Assembly: GCA_002354335.1 (NCBI GenBank)
Contig: DELI01000023.1
Coordinates: forward strand, 149,490 to 213,489
DNA: 64,000 nt
Origin: Sphingobacterium sp. UBA2700
GTDB taxonomy: Bacteria; Bacteroidota; Bacteroidia; Sphingobacteriales; Sphingobacteriaceae
Reading direction: 5' to 3'
Shown here: one piece after another, positions 1 to 8,262 of the stretch
How positions within the stretch are numbered: position 1 is the stretch's first letter
How the letters are laid out: every line of letters starts with the position of its first letter
The notes under the pieces: model-generated
The model's database searches: none
The model's input: the letters and a program-made list of their open reading frames with translations, nothing else
What the model was told of the DNA's origin: nothing
Program-made: the position numbers and the translations under genes

Positions 1-366
1 TGACTGATTGTTGCGAATCCCCTTTAACTCCATCGGAACCATCACATTTTCCAACGCCGTAAGTGTCGGCAAGAGCTGAAAGTTCTGAAAAACGAATCCA
101 ACATGTTCATTGCGTATTTGCGCAAGCTTATCCTCACTCAACCCGCTTAATTCAATTCCATTCAGACGAATGGACCCATCAGAGGCTTGGTCAAGACCAG
201 CACACAAACCTAAAAGCGTAGATTTTCCGCTCCCCGACGGGCCAACGATAGCGACGGTTGATCCATCTTCCACTTGAATATTGATATCTTTTAAAACCGG
301 AATATCCTTCCCTTCTAAGCTGTAGTTTTTGAAAACATGCTGTAATTCTAAGATCATAGTAGACAT
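1..366 (-). CDS. ABC transporter ATP-binding protein, LolD/YbbA-like (partial, N-terminal 122 residues)
   Basis: The frame opens with ATG at 364-366 and runs off the left edge, so only the N-terminal half is present. It shows the start of an ABC ATPase: MSTMILELQHVFKNYS at the N-terminus, Walker A GPSGSGKST at about residues 42-50, and the Q-loop region GFVFQNFQLLPTLTALENV. The Q-loop wording is typical of the MacB/LolD/YbbA export class, which works with FtsX-type permeases to move lipids, lipoproteins or peptides across the envelope. Its divergent neighbour is a TesA-like esterase, and ybbA is also divergent from tesA in Escherichia coli, which favours a YbbA-type role (inference). Walker B and the signature motif lie outside the window. 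Confidence 0.9.
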   Translation of the reverse strand, partial: MSTMILELQHVFKNYSLEGKDIPVLKDINIQVEDGSTVAIVGPSGSGKSTLLGLCAGLDQASDGSIRLNGIELSGLSEDKLAQIRNEHVGFVFQNFQLLPTLTALENVMVPMELKGIRNNQS

Positions 367-407
367 ATACCACTAAAAGTATATCTTTTTTTGGTTAATT
401 TAGTTCC

Positions 408-1094
408 ATGAACTATATCAAAACGTCTTTTTCAATTCTATCAGCCATAATTTTACTTGCGGCTTGCAATAATCCTCAAAACCAACAAACCTCTCAGCAA
501 CAACAGGATACTGTAATGCAGCAAACAACAGCTGCTGAGAAAAAACAGAACATCGTTTTCTTTGGTAATAGTTTAACTGCGGGCTTAGGATTAGAAAATC
601 AAACTGAAGCATTCCCCGCATTGATTCAACAGAAAATAGATTCATTAGGATTGAATTATAATTGTATCAACGCTGGCTTAAGTGGCGAAACAAGTGCTGG
701 AGGAAAGGATCGCATTGATTGGTTGCTGAAAGAGCCTATTGATGTTTTTGTATTGGAGTTGGGTGCGAACGACGGGCTCAGAGGCATCAAGCCCGAGGCA
801 ACAAAGAAGAATCTGGGAGAAATAGTCGATAAGGTGATCAAAGCCTATCCCAACTGTAAACTGGTATTGGCGGGTATGAAAGTTCCACCGAGCATGGGTG
901 AAGCCTATTTTAAAGAATTCGAAGCAATCTTCCCTGCCCTTGCGGAGGAAAAAAACATGACCTTAGTACCCTTCTTACTTGATAATGTGGCAGGGATAGC
1001 TAAGTTGAATCAACAGGATGCTGTTCACCCTACAAAAGAGGGCCAGCTTATCCTTGCAGAGAATGTATGGAAGCATTTACAAGGCATTCTGTAG
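408..1094 (+). CDS. TesA-like SGNH/GDSL esterase (arylesterase/lysophospholipase), lipoprotein
   Basis: This 228-residue protein starts with a lipoprotein signal peptide ending in LLAAC (Cys20), so it is probably anchored in an envelope membrane. The SGNH hydrolase blocks are in order: FFGNSLTAGLGL (block I with the nucleophile Ser; Asn replaces the usual Asp before it), LSGETSAGG (block II Gly), LGANDGLRG (block III Asn) and DAVHPTKEG (block V, catalytic Asp and His). Length and block spacing fit the TesA/arylesterase group, which hydrolyses acyl esters and thioesters. The linker after the signal is rich in Gln and Thr. Only 41 bp separate it from the divergent ABC ATPase gene. The natural substrate cannot be read from sequence. 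Confidence 0.88.
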   Translation: MNYIKTSFSILSAIILLAACNNPQNQQTSQQQQDTVMQQTTAAEKKQNIVFFGNSLTAGLGLENQTEAFPALIQQKIDSLGLNYNCINAGLSGETSAGGKDRIDWLLKEPIDVFVLELGANDGLRGIKPEATKKNLGEIVDKVIKAYPNCKLVLAGMKVPPSMGEAYFKEFEAIFPALAEEKNMTLVPFLLDNVAGIAKLNQQDAVHPTKEGQLILAENVWKHLQGIL

Positions 1095-1133
1095 TAAGAG
1101 CAGGTACAGCACAAGGTTAGAAAACAGCAACTT

Positions 1134-1165
1134 TCAAAAAAAGGCCTCCTGAATCAGGCGGCCTT
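1134..1165 (-). terminator. Rho-independent terminator of the 1191-1637 gene
   Basis: An 11-bp stem with one mismatch (1141-1151 against 1155-1165) is followed on the minus strand by seven T residues (1142 down to about 1135). It sits 25 bp past the stop of the minus-strand lipoprotein gene and about 40 bp past the plus-strand esterase stop, so it could slow transcription from both sides. The T-run favours the minus strand. Confidence 0.75.
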
Positions 1166-1190
1166 AATATATTAACGAATCCTAAATTAA

Positions 1191-1637
1191 CTATTTTACA
1201 TAGACCTGTTGAGTCTGTTTTCCAAGCTTCACATGAGGAAACTGCTTATCAAAATCGATCATCACATCACCATCCTCAATCTTCCCATCAGCATTTGAGT
1301 CCCATGCTATCGCCACATAATAGTTTACCGAGTCTCCTTTTCTGACTTTAGGCTCTATCAGATTAAGATAATCCTTTGGCAACTCGAAATCCACATTAAA
1401 TGGAATTGCTTTAGCATCAAAATCAACAACGGCTATCTCCGTCGCTGCTGCATCCGCCAGGTTAGCAGCAACCGCAAACAAGGTCGCTTTTCCTTTTGTA
1501 TTTGAAATAGTCGGTGTCGTTGTTCCGACAAATTCCACTCTTAATGATTTTTCTTCCTTAAAAGAATCAGATGAATTTTTCAAACTGCAGCTCGCAATCA
1601 TCATCGACACACCTAATACTAACAATAATTTACCCAT
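1191..1637 (-). CDS. hypothetical lipoprotein with a Ca-binding-like Asp loop
   Basis: The product has 148 residues. It opens with a lipoprotein signal peptide (MGKLLLVLGVSMMIASC, lipobox ending at Cys17), so it should be membrane-anchored. The remainder is polar and probably beta-rich. Near residue 110 there is a DSNADGKIEDGD stretch that matches the DxNxDGxxxxxD loop of EF-hand or dockerin-type calcium sites; only one copy is present. I do not recognise the family. It stands alone, with its own terminator downstream and a 240-bp intergenic region shared with the divergent SulP gene. The ATG at 1635-1637 is the only start that preserves the signal peptide. Confidence 0.7.
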   Translation of the reverse strand: MGKLLLVLGVSMMIASCSLKNSSDSFKEEKSLRVEFVGTTTPTISNTKGKATLFAVAANLADAAATEIAVVDFDAKAIPFNVDFELPKDYLNLIEPKVRKGDSVNYYVAIAWDSNADGKIEDGDVMIDFDKQFPHVKLGKQTQQVYVK

Positions 1638-1859
1638 AAATAATATATTTTTCTTATTTAGATAAACGTATAAAATCGTATAACGCTACAAAAAACTTTC
1701 ATGTTCCTATTAAAGCACAAAGCGAGTTTAAAATCAAATACGTTAAAAAAATGAAACAACCGTGCCAAAATCCGAATGTGTGATAATATTTAACAGTTAA
1801 CCAGACCCATATACCAATAAAAATACTCGGAAATTGAAATCTCTTCAATTCCTAAAACC

Positions 1860-1867
1860 TATCTTTG
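1860..1867 (+). promoter_or_regulatory. -7 promoter box of sulP (TATCTTTG)
   Basis: TATCTTTG is an exact match to the Bacteroidota -7 consensus TAnnTTTG. No good -33 TTTG lies at the usual distance. Transcription would begin near 1874, too close to the ATG at 1878 for a normal leader, which supports initiation at the ATG at 1899. The rest of 1638-1877 is AT-rich intergenic DNA in which I see no other structure. Confidence 0.45.
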
Positions 1868-1898
1868 TCTGTTTTTAATGGCCCAACAAAACGTATTC

Positions 1899-3428
1899 AT
1901 GTTCAAATTCTCGATTCAAGATCTAAGACAAGTCAATTGGAAGACCGAGATACTCGCTGGTTTAACCGTCGCGATGACGATGATTCCAGAATCCCTATCC
2001 TTCGCAATTTTAGCTGGCTTGAGTCCATTGACGGGACTTTATGGAGCCTTCCTCATGGGCTTAGTGACTTCCATACTTGGGGGCAGACCCGGTATGGTCT
2101 CCGGCGGCGCTGGAGCCACTATCGTTGTCTTAATCGCATTAATCAGTTCACATGGCGTTGAATATCTATTTGCAACCGTAGCATTAGCGGGAATATTACA
2201 GATTATGGTTGGTGCTTTTAAACTTGGCAAGTTTGTCAGACTCATTCCGCAACCCGTCATGTTTGGATTTCTAAACGGACTCGCCATCATCATTTTTATG
2301 GCGCAACTTGAACAATTCAAAATCGTCGAAAACGGAGTAGCGCATTGGATGACAGGATCTATGCTCTATACCATGTTAGGATTAACAGCATTGACTATAG
2401 CGATCGTTTTAGTAGTCCCTAAAATTACCAAAGCAGTACCTTCTTCTTTGATTGCAATCTTTATTGTATTTGCAGTTGTTCAGTTTATGAATATCGATAC
2501 GAAAAAGGTGCTGGACATAGCGAGCATCGCCGGAGACTTCCCTCCATTTCATATCCCCGCTGTGCCCTTCAATTTAGAGACCTTGCAAATCATATTTCCT
2601 TATGCGTTGATTATGGCTTCCGTTGGTTTAATCGAGTCGTTATTAACGCTTAGTATGGTGGATGAGTTGACCAATTCAAAAGGCTCTTCAAACAAGGAAG
2701 CTGTTGCGCAAGGAACAGCGAATATTGTCAATGGCTTTTTCACAGGAATGGGAGGCTGCGCTATGGTCGCGCAGACCCTAGTTAATATCAATGCAGGTGC
2801 GAGAACCAAACTATCTGCGTTTATAGGTGCAATAACTATTCTCATTATCATCTTGGTAGGCGCGCCTTTTATCGAATTGATACCACTCGCAGCACTCGTG
2901 GGTGTGATGATGATTGTCGCCATTACCACATTCAAATGGGGTTTCTTTAAAATGCTGAGCAAGATGCCAAAATCCGATATCTTTGTCGGCATTTTAGTCG
3001 CAGCGATTACGGTTGTGCTACACAACCTAGCATTAGCCGTGCTCGTCGGCGTCATTATTTCTGCGCTCGTCTTTGCCTGGGATAGTGCTGTACGCATTCG
3101 CGCAAGGAAATCAAACGACGAATATGGCAATAAGATTTACGAAATATACGGTCCGCTTTTCTTTGGGTCCGTCACTAACTTCTTGGATAAGTTTGAGGCT
3201 GAACAGGATCCCGACCGTATCATTATCGATTTTCGAGAATCCAGAATAGTGGATATGTCTGCAATCGATGCTGTTAGTAAATTGACGGCTCGCTATGCTA
3301 GTCTACAGAAAACGGTCGTACTGCGACATTTAAGCAAAGACTCTATTAAGCTGTTGGAAAATGCCAAAGGAATCATTGAAGTCAATATTCAGGAAGATCC
3401 AACTTATAAAGTCATGCCCGAAAAGTAA
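1899..3428 (+). CDS. SulP family inorganic anion transporter with STAS domain
   Basis: This 509-residue inner-membrane protein has the SulP architecture. About 10-12 hydrophobic segments fill residues 15-405, and a cytoplasmic STAS domain occupies roughly 415-505 (IIIDFRESRIVDMSAIDAV contains its core). The first membrane segments carry the family pattern TAEILAGLTVA-like / IPESLSFAILAGLSP. SulP carriers move sulfate, bicarbonate or other anions by symport or exchange; the substrate here is unknown. An in-frame ATG at 1878 would add seven residues, but the -7 box at 1860-1867 leaves almost no leader for it. Related proteins commonly begin MFKF, as this start does. The gene is convergent with pstB. 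Confidence 0.9.
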   Translation: MFKFSIQDLRQVNWKTEILAGLTVAMTMIPESLSFAILAGLSPLTGLYGAFLMGLVTSILGGRPGMVSGGAGATIVVLIALISSHGVEYLFATVALAGILQIMVGAFKLGKFVRLIPQPVMFGFLNGLAIIIFMAQLEQFKIVENGVAHWMTGSMLYTMLGLTALTIAIVLVVPKITKAVPSSLIAIFIVFAVVQFMNIDTKKVLDIASIAGDFPPFHIPAVPFNLETLQIIFPYALIMASVGLIESLLTLSMVDELTNSKGSSNKEAVAQGTANIVNGFFTGMGGCAMVAQTLVNINAGARTKLSAFIGAITILIIILVGAPFIELIPLAALVGVMMIVAITTFKWGFFKMLSKMPKSDIFVGILVAAITVVLHNLALAVLVGVIISALVFAWDSAVRIRARKSNDEYGNKIYEIYGPLFFGSVTNFLDKFEAEQDPDRIIIDFRESRIVDMSAIDAVSKLTARYASLQKTVVLRHLSKDSIKLLENAKGIIEVNIQEDPTYKVMPEK

Positions 3429-3430
3429 AT

Positions 3431-3457
3431 AAAAAACCGACTTTTTCAAGTCGGCTA
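3431..3457 (-). terminator. terminator of the pst operon
   Basis: The inverted repeat CCGACTT / AAGTCGG (3437-3443, 3448-3454) with a short T-rich loop is followed on the minus strand by a run of six T (3436 down to 3431). It lies about 40 bp past the pstB stop and immediately after the sulP stop. The T-tract orientation assigns it to the pst operon. Its position right after pstB leaves no room for phoU in this transcript. Confidence 0.75.
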
Positions 3458-3497
3458 TCCTGCATCAATATCAAATGTGCATATCAAGTTTTATCTT

Positions 3498-4244
3498 TTA
3501 TCCGAACTGTCCGTTAATATAATTAGCGGTCATTTCATTCAAAGGATTTCCGAAAATCTGTTGTGTCGGACCCTCTTCTTTTACTTCACCCAAATACATA
3601 AATACGGTTTTATCAGCAATCCGTTGTGCCTGCTGCATATTATGCGTCACAATCACAATCGTATAATTTTTCTTTAAATGCGTGATTAACTCTTCTATCT
3701 TCAAGGTACTAACAGGGTCCAAAGCGGAGCATGGTTCGTCCATCAAAATCACTTCAGGACGTAGAGCAACAGCTCTGGCAATACATAAGCGTTGCTGCTG
3801 ACCACCGGACAAGCGGGTTGCCGGCATCTTCAAGTCATTTTTCACTTCCTCCCAGAGGAAAGCTTCGCGCAGGGCTTTCTCGATCACCCCCTTATCATGT
3901 GGAAGATTATTGATCTTCAAGCCATAAGCAATGTTATCATAAATACTTTTCGGAAAAGGATTTGCCTTTTGAAAGACCATCCCTATGCGTTTTCTAATTT
4001 CCGTTACAGGAACACCTTTGGAATAAAGATTAAGATCTTCCAATTTCAAACTTCCGTCGATCTTGGCATCCGGAGACAGGTCGTGCATCCGGTTAAAACT
4101 TCTCAGCAGCGTACTCTTGCCACAGCCCGAAGGTCCAATCAATGCTGTAATCTCATTCTCTGCAAATGAAATATTAACATTCTTTAATACATGCTTTGCT
4201 CCAAAGCTGATATTCAAATTTTCAGCTGATAATTTAGACTTCAT
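3498..4244 (-). CDS. pstB: phosphate ABC transporter ATP-binding protein PstB
   Basis: The 248-residue protein is a full-length ABC ATPase of the PstB type. Walker A GPSGCGKST is at 37-45, the Q-loop MVFQKANPFPKSIYDN follows, the signature LSGGQQQR is at 145-152, Walker B VILMDEP is at 165-171 and the H-loop His is near 201. The FNRMHDL stretch after Walker A and the QKANPFPKSIYDN Q-loop are distinctive of PstB. It powers phosphate import by PstCA. Its ATG lies inside the end of pstA with an 11-nt overlap, which suggests translational coupling. It is the last gene of the operon; phoU, its usual neighbour, is absent here. Confidence 0.97.
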   Translation of the reverse strand: MKSKLSAENLNISFGAKHVLKNVNISFAENEITALIGPSGCGKSTLLRSFNRMHDLSPDAKIDGSLKLEDLNLYSKGVPVTEIRKRIGMVFQKANPFPKSIYDNIAYGLKINNLPHDKGVIEKALREAFLWEEVKNDLKMPATRLSGGQQQRLCIARAVALRPEVILMDEPCSALDPVSTLKIEELITHLKKNYTIVIVTHNMQQAQRIADKTVFMYLGEVKEEGPTQQIFGNPLNEMTANYINGQFG

Positions 4245-5091
4245 TTTTTCTATACTTATAACGAATGTAGAACGCAGTAAGGTTCAATAAAAAGACAACA
4301 ACAACGAGTACTAGTGCCGTCCCATAAGCAATAGGGCGAACCTCATCGATAGACTGATGCTGCGTTGATAACATATATAAATGGTATGGCAAAGCCATAA
4401 ATTCTTGATTGATAAAACCCGTAGTGCCGTTAATATAAAATGCTGCACCCGTGAATAAGATGGGCGCAGTTTCACCGGCCGCGCGGCTCAACGTCAATAC
4501 AACGCCCGTCAAGATCCCCGACATCGCCGATGGAATAACCACATCCTTAATCGTCTCGAATTTCGTTGCCCCAACAGCAAGCGCAGCTTCGCGCGTACTG
4601 TTCGGAATACGCATCAATGCTTCCTCGGTCGTGGTGATGATATAAGGTAAAGAAAGTAATCCTAAAGTTAACCCGGCAGCCAGTAAGGAAGTTCCAAGCT
4701 CCATCGATTGTACAAATAAGGCTAAACCAAATAATCCGTATATGATACTCGGTACGCCTGAAAGATTACGAATAGACGCTCTGATCGTTCGGGTCAACCA
4801 ACTGTCCTCCGCATATTCATGCAAATATATCGCACAACATACACCGAAAGGGATCGAGAATATAGCCGTAATCAATGTCAATAAGACCGTTCCAATAATC
4901 GGAGTTAAGATTCCACCCTTTGTCATTCCATCGGTTGGAACCGACGAAACAAATTCCCAGGAAAGCTGTCCCGCACCTTTGGAAACAATTTCCCAAATAA
5001 CAACAACTAAGAAGAAACAAACCAGGATGGTACTAGTCAATAGAGTACCCCACTCTACAACCTTAGATAATTTCGATGATCTATACTGCAT
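4234..5091 (-). CDS. pstA: phosphate ABC transporter permease PstA
   Basis: PstA here has 285 residues and about six membrane segments, the first at residues 17-37. The binding-protein-dependent permease loop is seen at EAALAVGATKFETIKDVVIPSAMSG-type sequence around residues 170-195 (EAA motif with conserved Gly), which docks onto PstB. It forms the inner-membrane phosphate channel with PstC. It overlaps pstC by 11 nt upstream and pstB by 11 nt downstream. Length and order in the operon match the family; nothing is missing. Confidence 0.96.
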   Translation of the reverse strand: MQYRSSKLSKVVEWGTLLTSTILVCFFLVVVIWEIVSKGAGQLSWEFVSSVPTDGMTKGGILTPIIGTVLLTLITAIFSIPFGVCCAIYLHEYAEDSWLTRTIRASIRNLSGVPSIIYGLFGLALFVQSMELGTSLLAAGLTLGLLSLPYIITTTEEALMRIPNSTREAALAVGATKFETIKDVVIPSAMSGILTGVVLTLSRAAGETAPILFTGAAFYINGTTGFINQEFMALPYHLYMLSTQHQSIDEVRPIAYGTALVLVVVVFLLNLTAFYIRYKYRKNEV

Positions 5092-5971
5092 GGAATTTTC
5101 TAAAACGGTTAATGAAATACTCGCCTAACATATTAGCCGCTAGGGTCATCATAAATAAAACTGTCGCAATTGCATAAAGCGCGAAATAATGGGTCGTCTG
5201 ATAAGGCACCTCGCCCATCTCGATTGCAATGGTCGCCGTCATTGTCTTCACCGAGTCGAAGAAACCGGTCGGCATCAATGCAGCATTACCGGTTGCCATA
5301 AGCACGGTCATTGTCTCTCCGATTGCACGCCCCACGCCCAACATAACCGCAGCAATAATACCAGGTGCAGCAGCAGGAATAACGACTTTTCTCAATGTTT
5401 CCCATTTCGTCGCGCCCACACCGTAGCTAGCTTCCTTGTAAGTTTTCGGAACAGCGTGAATCGCATCCTCCGCAACAGTAATAATCGTAGGCAAAGCCAT
5501 AACTGCCAAAAGGATAGCGCCATTTAAAGCATTCAAACCATTCGATAGGTCAGCCAAACTCGCGATACCAGGGCTTACGACAACAATACCTAAGAAACCA
5601 ATTACAACCGACGGAATAGCCGCCAGCATTTCAACAGTCGGTTTCAAGATATTCTTAACTCGAGGACTTGCATACTCTGCAATAAATGCTGCCGTACCAA
5701 TACCTAATGGAATAGCAATCAACATAGCACCGAATGTTACCAACGTTGTGCTTAGAATCAAAGGAAGCATGCCATATTTAGGATCGTTCGCCGTTGGATT
5801 CCACTCCATTCCTGTGATGAAGTCCAATGGTTTGACATCTAAGAAAAAAGAAAAAGAATTATAAACTAACATGGCGAGAATACCGCCCAATAATGCCAGA
5901 ACCAGTAGTCCTGTTGCTTTAAAAATATACTTAAAGCAGAGGTCTAAAGACAGTCGTGTTTTATATTTCAT
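5081..5971 (-). CDS. pstC: phosphate ABC transporter permease PstC
   Basis: PstC has 296 residues and the six-helix permease plan. The EAA loop (KEASYGVGATKWETLRKV) is near residues 180-197, and the family hallmark GVGRAIGETMTVLMATGN follows at about 213-230. It pairs with PstA to form the phosphate channel of the inner membrane. It starts within the last codons of pstS (ATGAAATATAA is shared) and ends within the start of pstA, each by 11 nt. This order, pstS-pstC-pstA-pstB, is the standard one. Confidence 0.96.
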   Translation of the reverse strand: MKYKTRLSLDLCFKYIFKATGLLVLALLGGILAMLVYNSFSFFLDVKPLDFITGMEWNPTANDPKYGMLPLILSTTLVTFGAMLIAIPLGIGTAAFIAEYASPRVKNILKPTVEMLAAIPSVVIGFLGIVVVSPGIASLADLSNGLNALNGAILLAVMALPTIITVAEDAIHAVPKTYKEASYGVGATKWETLRKVVIPAAAPGIIAAVMLGVGRAIGETMTVLMATGNAALMPTGFFDSVKTMTATIAIEMGEVPYQTTHYFALYAIATVLFMMTLAANMLGEYFINRFRKFHAV

Positions 5972-6836
5972 GTTGTTGATTTTCTAAGGTATAATAACCG
6001 TGCTCTTCAATGAGCTTTCTACCGATTCCACCGCGTTCGAAATTGATAAATGGACGTACTTTTTCCCAAGATTTCGCCAACACAAATTGGTATAGAGGGC
6101 GTTGGAAATAATATTTACTATTATTGATGGCCTCCGGGTCCAGCGGAGAATAAGCGATTGCAGCAGCGTTCTCGCGAATCTTTACAATCTTCACTTTCTG
6201 ACTGCTGTTCGGATCATGAGCAACATAGCCTGCCCCCACATAACCGATACCTGTCTTATCGGCTTTTACACCCTCAATAATTTGTGCATTGCCCGTCATC
6301 TCCTTAGCAGTATTGGCAAACTCAATCTTCAACTTCTTTTTGATAAAGGAATGTGTACCGGAACTACTCTGTCTACCATAGATATTTATAGGCTCGTCGA
6401 AGTCGATAATCTCGTTCCAATTCTTGATCTTACCACTTAGAATCAAACCTAGTGTATCTACAGTAAGCTCTTCCAAAGGCAGATCTTTATGAACAACAAA
6501 TGCCGTCGCATCCTCCGCGAAAACAATCGTCTTGAGCTCAATATTTTTTTCCTTAAACTGCTCTATTTCTTCATCCGATAAAGGGCGCGATGAGTTCGCA
6601 ATATCGGCTTGACCATTCATAAGAGATGTTATTCCTAAACCAGAACCACCGCCTGAAATAGCAATACTGAACGTGGGATCAAGTTCCGTGAATTGCTCGG
6701 CAAGATTAACCGCCAAATTCACCTCAGTATCAGAGCCTTTCATCTTTATTGAGTTCGTATTGGTACTGCACGAATTGAAAAACAATAAGGAAATAACACA
6801 AAAACTTGAAAAATAGTTAATAATCTTTTGTTTCAT
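5961..6836 (-). CDS. pstS: phosphate-binding lipoprotein PstS
   Basis: The protein has 291 residues with a lipoprotein signal peptide (lipobox FNSC, Cys23), so in this diderm it is probably tethered to the periplasmic face of the inner membrane. The phosphate-binding motifs of the PstS_2 family are present: MKGSDTEVNLA near the N-terminus, ISGGGSGLGITSLMNGQADIANSSRPL, and YGRQSSSGTHSFIKKKL. It delivers phosphate to PstCA. It is the first gene of the pst operon and overlaps pstC by 11 nt. A perfect 8-bp stem-loop in its leader and a Pho-box-like repeat upstream suggest control by phosphate (inference). Confidence 0.96.
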   Translation of the reverse strand: MKQKIINYFSSFCVISLLFFNSCSTNTNSIKMKGSDTEVNLAVNLAEQFTELDPTFSIAISGGGSGLGITSLMNGQADIANSSRPLSDEEIEQFKEKNIELKTIVFAEDATAFVVHKDLPLEELTVDTLGLILSGKIKNWNEIIDFDEPINIYGRQSSSGTHSFIKKKLKIEFANTAKEMTGNAQIIEGVKADKTGIGYVGAGYVAHDPNSSQKVKIVKIRENAAAIAYSPLDPEAINNSKYYFQRPLYQFVLAKSWEKVRPFINFERGGIGRKLIEEHGYYTLENQQHEI

Positions 6837-6845
6837 CCCTACAAA

Positions 6846-6870
6846 ATTGAGGTTTCAATATTACCTCAAT
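6846..6870 (-). promoter_or_regulatory. stem-loop in the pstS leader
   Basis: ATTGAGGT (6846-6853) and ACCTCAAT (6863-6870) form a perfect 8-bp inverted repeat with a 9-nt loop. It ends only 10 nt upstream of the pstS start codon. It could be an operator or an mRNA structure affecting pstS initiation; there is no T-run, so it is not a terminator. Confidence 0.5.
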
Positions 6871-6910
6871 GTTAAGACAATATTATCCTAATGGTAGATT
6901 ATCAGATTTA

Positions 6911-6928
6911 TGTAAGGAAATTGTAAAG
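6911..6928 (-). promoter_or_regulatory. candidate Pho box upstream of pstS
   Basis: Two 7-bp direct repeats, CTTTACA and CCTTACA on the minus strand, are spaced 4 bp apart, giving an 11-bp period. That is the geometry of PhoB boxes (7-bp repeats on one DNA face). The repeats lie 75-92 bp upstream of pstS. The base match to the enterobacterial TGTCA consensus is only partial, so this is a suggestion. Confidence 0.35.
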
Positions 6929-7050
6929 TTGATGAGAACAGTATATTAAATGGTACTGAGCGACGTCTCGAAAGACAAAAACCTTTGATTTTCCCCTCGC
7001 GATACAAGACAGCGTAAGGATGCTTCTCGAGCTTTGAAAATAGATATTTG

Positions 7051-7083
7051 CAAAAAAAAGCCACCCAACATGAGCTGGATGAC
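7051..7083 (-). terminator. terminator of the PHP-domain gene
   Basis: An 8-bp stem including wobble pairs (7060-7067 with 7076-7083) precedes a run of eight T on the minus strand. It lies about 34 bp past the stop of the 7117-8262 gene. The 280-bp interval 6837-7116 otherwise holds only the pst promoter region. Confidence 0.65.
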
Positions 7084-7116
7084 TTCGATTATGAATTGTA
7101 AGAGGTTAGCCGAAAA

Positions 7117-8262
7117 TTATAATTTTACATCAAACATCAAGTGCTTATCGCTACGGATAAATGTCGACACGACTTCGTAGGTTAGTTTCGATTGTCCCGC
7201 TTCCGCAGTAAGGATTTGCTTAGACTCTGGGTATAAAACAATACGTTTGCTGCCATTCCCCGATTTCAGCTCCAATTCAAAATACAGATCAGAATTGTTT
7301 GAAATTTCATAGTACTTCGTGGTCGTTTGTGCACTTTTATTTGTCTTCTCATAATAAGGAGCACTGATCGAAACACAGGCATTCATGAGATTTCTAACAT
7401 GCTCTTCTTTTCCAAAAAGATAATTACTTGACCATACAACCGTACGTCCAGCTTCCAACGCTTCACGAATACCGGCTGCTGAACGATCTTTTGACATGAT
7501 CAGCGTCATCGTGCGGTGCACCCCCTCTTGTCCAATATTATAATCATGAGCAATAAGGTTGTGAATATCCGTATTTCCAATGATCGTCAAATTACGATCT
7601 AACGCCCAATCCAACGCTTTTTTATGAAAGCCTAATCCATTCACTACTTCAATACCGTGAAGTTTCTTCTCTTGATACATCTTTTCAACAAAATCAATCC
7701 ATTCGTACGAGCCTGCTATGCTGCTTGCCTTCCAACCCGGATGATTCCAAAAAATAAAGGCCTTTTGAGCGGCTGCCTTATCGATTGCTTCCTGGTCTAA
7801 GGCAGAGTCATTATTTTCAACTAAGGTCGAAGCATCTTGAATAAACAACGCATTAAAGTGTCCTGGAGGCGTTTTACGAGTAACCTCCGTGCCTTTTACT
7901 AAAACAATGTTATTCTCTTTAGCTAACTCTACCGCTAAATCATGCGAACGGTTATGATCCACTTTCACATCTTTCGAATGCGGGTTGTATTCCATGTGCT
8001 CCGTATAGGAAATTGCATCCAATCCTTCACGCCAAGCCTCTTGAACACGAACATTCGGCCATACATGTCCATCGGTAAATACAGTATGCATGTGGAAATC
8101 ACATTTCAATACCTGTAGGCCATTAACATTCGGGATGTTTAAAATCGTACGTTTCGCAGGATATGCGAACTCTTGTAAGCGCATGATACCAGCATCAGTC
8201 TGTGCCTGAAGAAAAGAAACGCTTAATAGCAACGAACTTGCTAGGGCTGTAGTGAATTTCAT
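7117..8262 (-). CDS. exported PHP-domain metallophosphoesterase-like protein
   Basis: The 381-residue product begins MKFTTALASSLLLSVSFLQAQ, a Sec signal peptide. A PHP domain follows: CDFHMHT (His57, His59), SYTEHMEY, KGTEVTR, PGHFNAL, FWNHPGW and GNTDIHN supply the usual His/Asp/Glu metal ligands in order. PHP domains hydrolyse phosphoesters with di- or trinuclear metal centres; export points to a periplasmic or surface substrate. The last ~80 residues look like a beta-sandwich appendix. A TTG at 8287-8289 would extend the frame by nine residues but would spoil the short basic n-region, so the ATG at 8260-8262 is chosen. The gene stands alone. Confidence 0.82.
   Translation of the reverse strand: MKFTTALASSLLLSVSFLQAQTDAGIMRLQEFAYPAKRTILNIPNVNGLQVLKCDFHMHTVFTDGHVWPNVRVQEAWREGLDAISYTEHMEYNPHSKDVKVDHNRSHDLAVELAKENNIVLVKGTEVTRKTPPGHFNALFIQDASTLVENNDSALDQEAIDKAAAQKAFIFWNHPGWKASSIAGSYEWIDFVEKMYQEKKLHGIEVVNGLGFHKKALDWALDRNLTIIGNTDIHNLIAHDYNIGQEGVHRTMTLIMSKDRSAAGIREALEAGRTVVWSSNYLFGKEEHVRNLMNACVSISAPYYEKTNKSAQTTTKYYEISNNSDLYFELELKSGNGSKRIVLYPESKQILTAEAGQSKLTYEVVSTFIRSDKHLMFDVKL

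Noticed and set aside
191-373. Minus-strand reading frame of 60 codons at the left edge
   Set aside because: It is out of frame with the ABC ATPase whose Walker A and Q-loop are clear in the frame starting at 366.
408-1094. Loss of activity in the esterase because block I reads GNSLT rather than GDSLT
   Set aside because: The nucleophile Ser and all other catalytic blocks are intact, and Asn at this place is found in related esterases, so the gene is not treated as degenerate.
2600-3130. Long minus-strand frame (176 codons) inside sulP
   Set aside because: Low-complexity Ile/Thr/Ala sequence produced by the codon pattern of the real membrane protein on the other strand; no family resemblance.
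3792-4169. Plus-strand frame of 125 codons opposite pstB
   Set aside because: Antisense shadow of a highly conserved gene, with no promoter or family match.
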